Source: Pseudomonas fildesensis (lineage in GTDB: Bacteria > Pseudomonadota > Gammaproteobacteria > Pseudomonadales > Pseudomonadaceae). From it: a stretch of 64,000 bases of DNA. Positions 63,804-64,000 of the stretch are shown piece by piece. Under the pieces are notes generated by a model that saw nothing but the letters and a program-made list of their open reading frames with translations, ran no database searches and was not told the DNA's origin. Both the position numbers and the translations under genes were made by a program. How positions within the stretch are numbered: the stretch's first letter is position 1; each line of letters starts with the position of its first letter. The DNA lies in contig NZ_LFMW01000009.1 in assembly GCF_001050345.1 (NCBI RefSeq), forward strand, positions 1 through 64,000. The letters are read 5' to 3'.

Positions 63804-64000
63804 ATGAGCAGCCTGACCGTTACGCCTTTAAGCACTGCCCTGGGCGCCCAGATCAGTGGCGTCGATATCACCCAGCCGCTGAACCTTGAACAACGCGACG
63901 CCATTGAGCAGGCGCTGCTCACGCACTCGGTGCTGTTCTTCAGGGGCCAAGCCATCACCCCGCAGCAACAGGCGCGGTTTGCGGCGAACTTCGGCGACCT
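63804..64000 (+). CDS. tauD: Taurine dioxygenase, N-terminal part (cut by the window edge)
   Basis: Only 65 codons are visible. The start [19 protein letters not shown], followed by VDIT and [18 protein letters not shown], matches alpha-ketoglutarate-dependent taurine dioxygenase, which releases sulfite from taurine. The Fe-binding His/Asp residues lie beyond the edge. It is 11 bp after tauC. Confidence 0.93.
   Translation, partial: MSSLTVTPLSTALGAQISGVDITQPLNLEQRDAIEQALLTHSVLFFRGQAITPQQQARFAANFGD

Overview
The window is about 64 kb of G+C-rich chromosome from a Pseudomonas of the fluorescens group. The evidence is a LapA-type adhesin with its lapE/lapB/lapC export genes, an OprD-family porin, the rmlBACD-dctBD block, the rimA-rimB-rimK operon, the envZ/ompR-tex-gshA neighbourhood, and several families of Pseudomonas-type REP palindromes between genes. 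The order rml, dctBD, cysQ-nudE-yrfG, LysM/BON, LysR, fdhD-oxidoreductase, pckA, hslO, hslR, rimK, envZ/ompR, tex, gshA matches, as far as I recall, one conserved chromosome arm of P. aeruginosa. No plasmid, complete prophage, rRNA operon or CRISPR array is visible.

Layout. 1-7.6 kb: the 5' part of lapA on the minus strand, divergent from lapE-lapB-lapC (large surface adhesin and its type I secretion system). 7.7-12.2 kb: a tRNA-Thr gene followed by a small decayed island bounded by a 38-bp direct repeat. It holds an orphan AAA ATPase, the tail of a tyrosine recombinase overlapping a small ORF, a chemoreceptor and the C-terminal remnant of a YafQ-like toxin. 12.4-16.4 kb: a DUF3077 gene and a three-gene envelope cluster (CHASE2 membrane protein, small secreted protein, M48 metalloprotease), then the tail of a lost short-chain dehydrogenase. 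16.4-20.7 kb: an OprD-family porin and a TonB-dependent siderophore receptor, divergently arranged. 20.9-25.1 kb: agmatine deiminase and a large kinase/lipoyl-fold/aminotransferase fusion. 25.2-32.3 kb: dTDP-L-rhamnose synthesis, the DctB/DctD two-component pair and a thioesterase. 32.4-39.4 kb: cysQ-nudE, yrfG, a LysM/BON protein, a LysR regulator, and fdhD with a formate-dehydrogenase-like molybdoenzyme. 39.7-46.6 kb: a glycine-zipper protein, a thioesterase, recQ, a YfaP-like TPR protein and a repeat-rich accessory patch with small or truncated genes and a membrane-anchored DUF1493 protein. 46.6-53.8 kb: a DMT exporter, pckA, hslO, a PAP2 phosphatase cut short next to a REP, hslR and rimABK. 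53.9-61 kb: envZ/ompR, tex, a PaaI thioesterase and gshA. 61.2-64 kb: tauABC and the start of tauD (taurine uptake and desulfonation).

Most of the window is ordinary core genome arranged in tight operons with ATGA or similar overlaps. The parts that best repay a second look are the tRNA-Thr island, the terminator-containing leader of the porin gene, the accessory patch around 44-46.5 kb, and a REP palindrome whose two arms carry the same extra stem segment. I found no clear complete new system. The best candidate for an undescribed unit is the island's ATPase together with the small ORF coupled to the recombinase tail.
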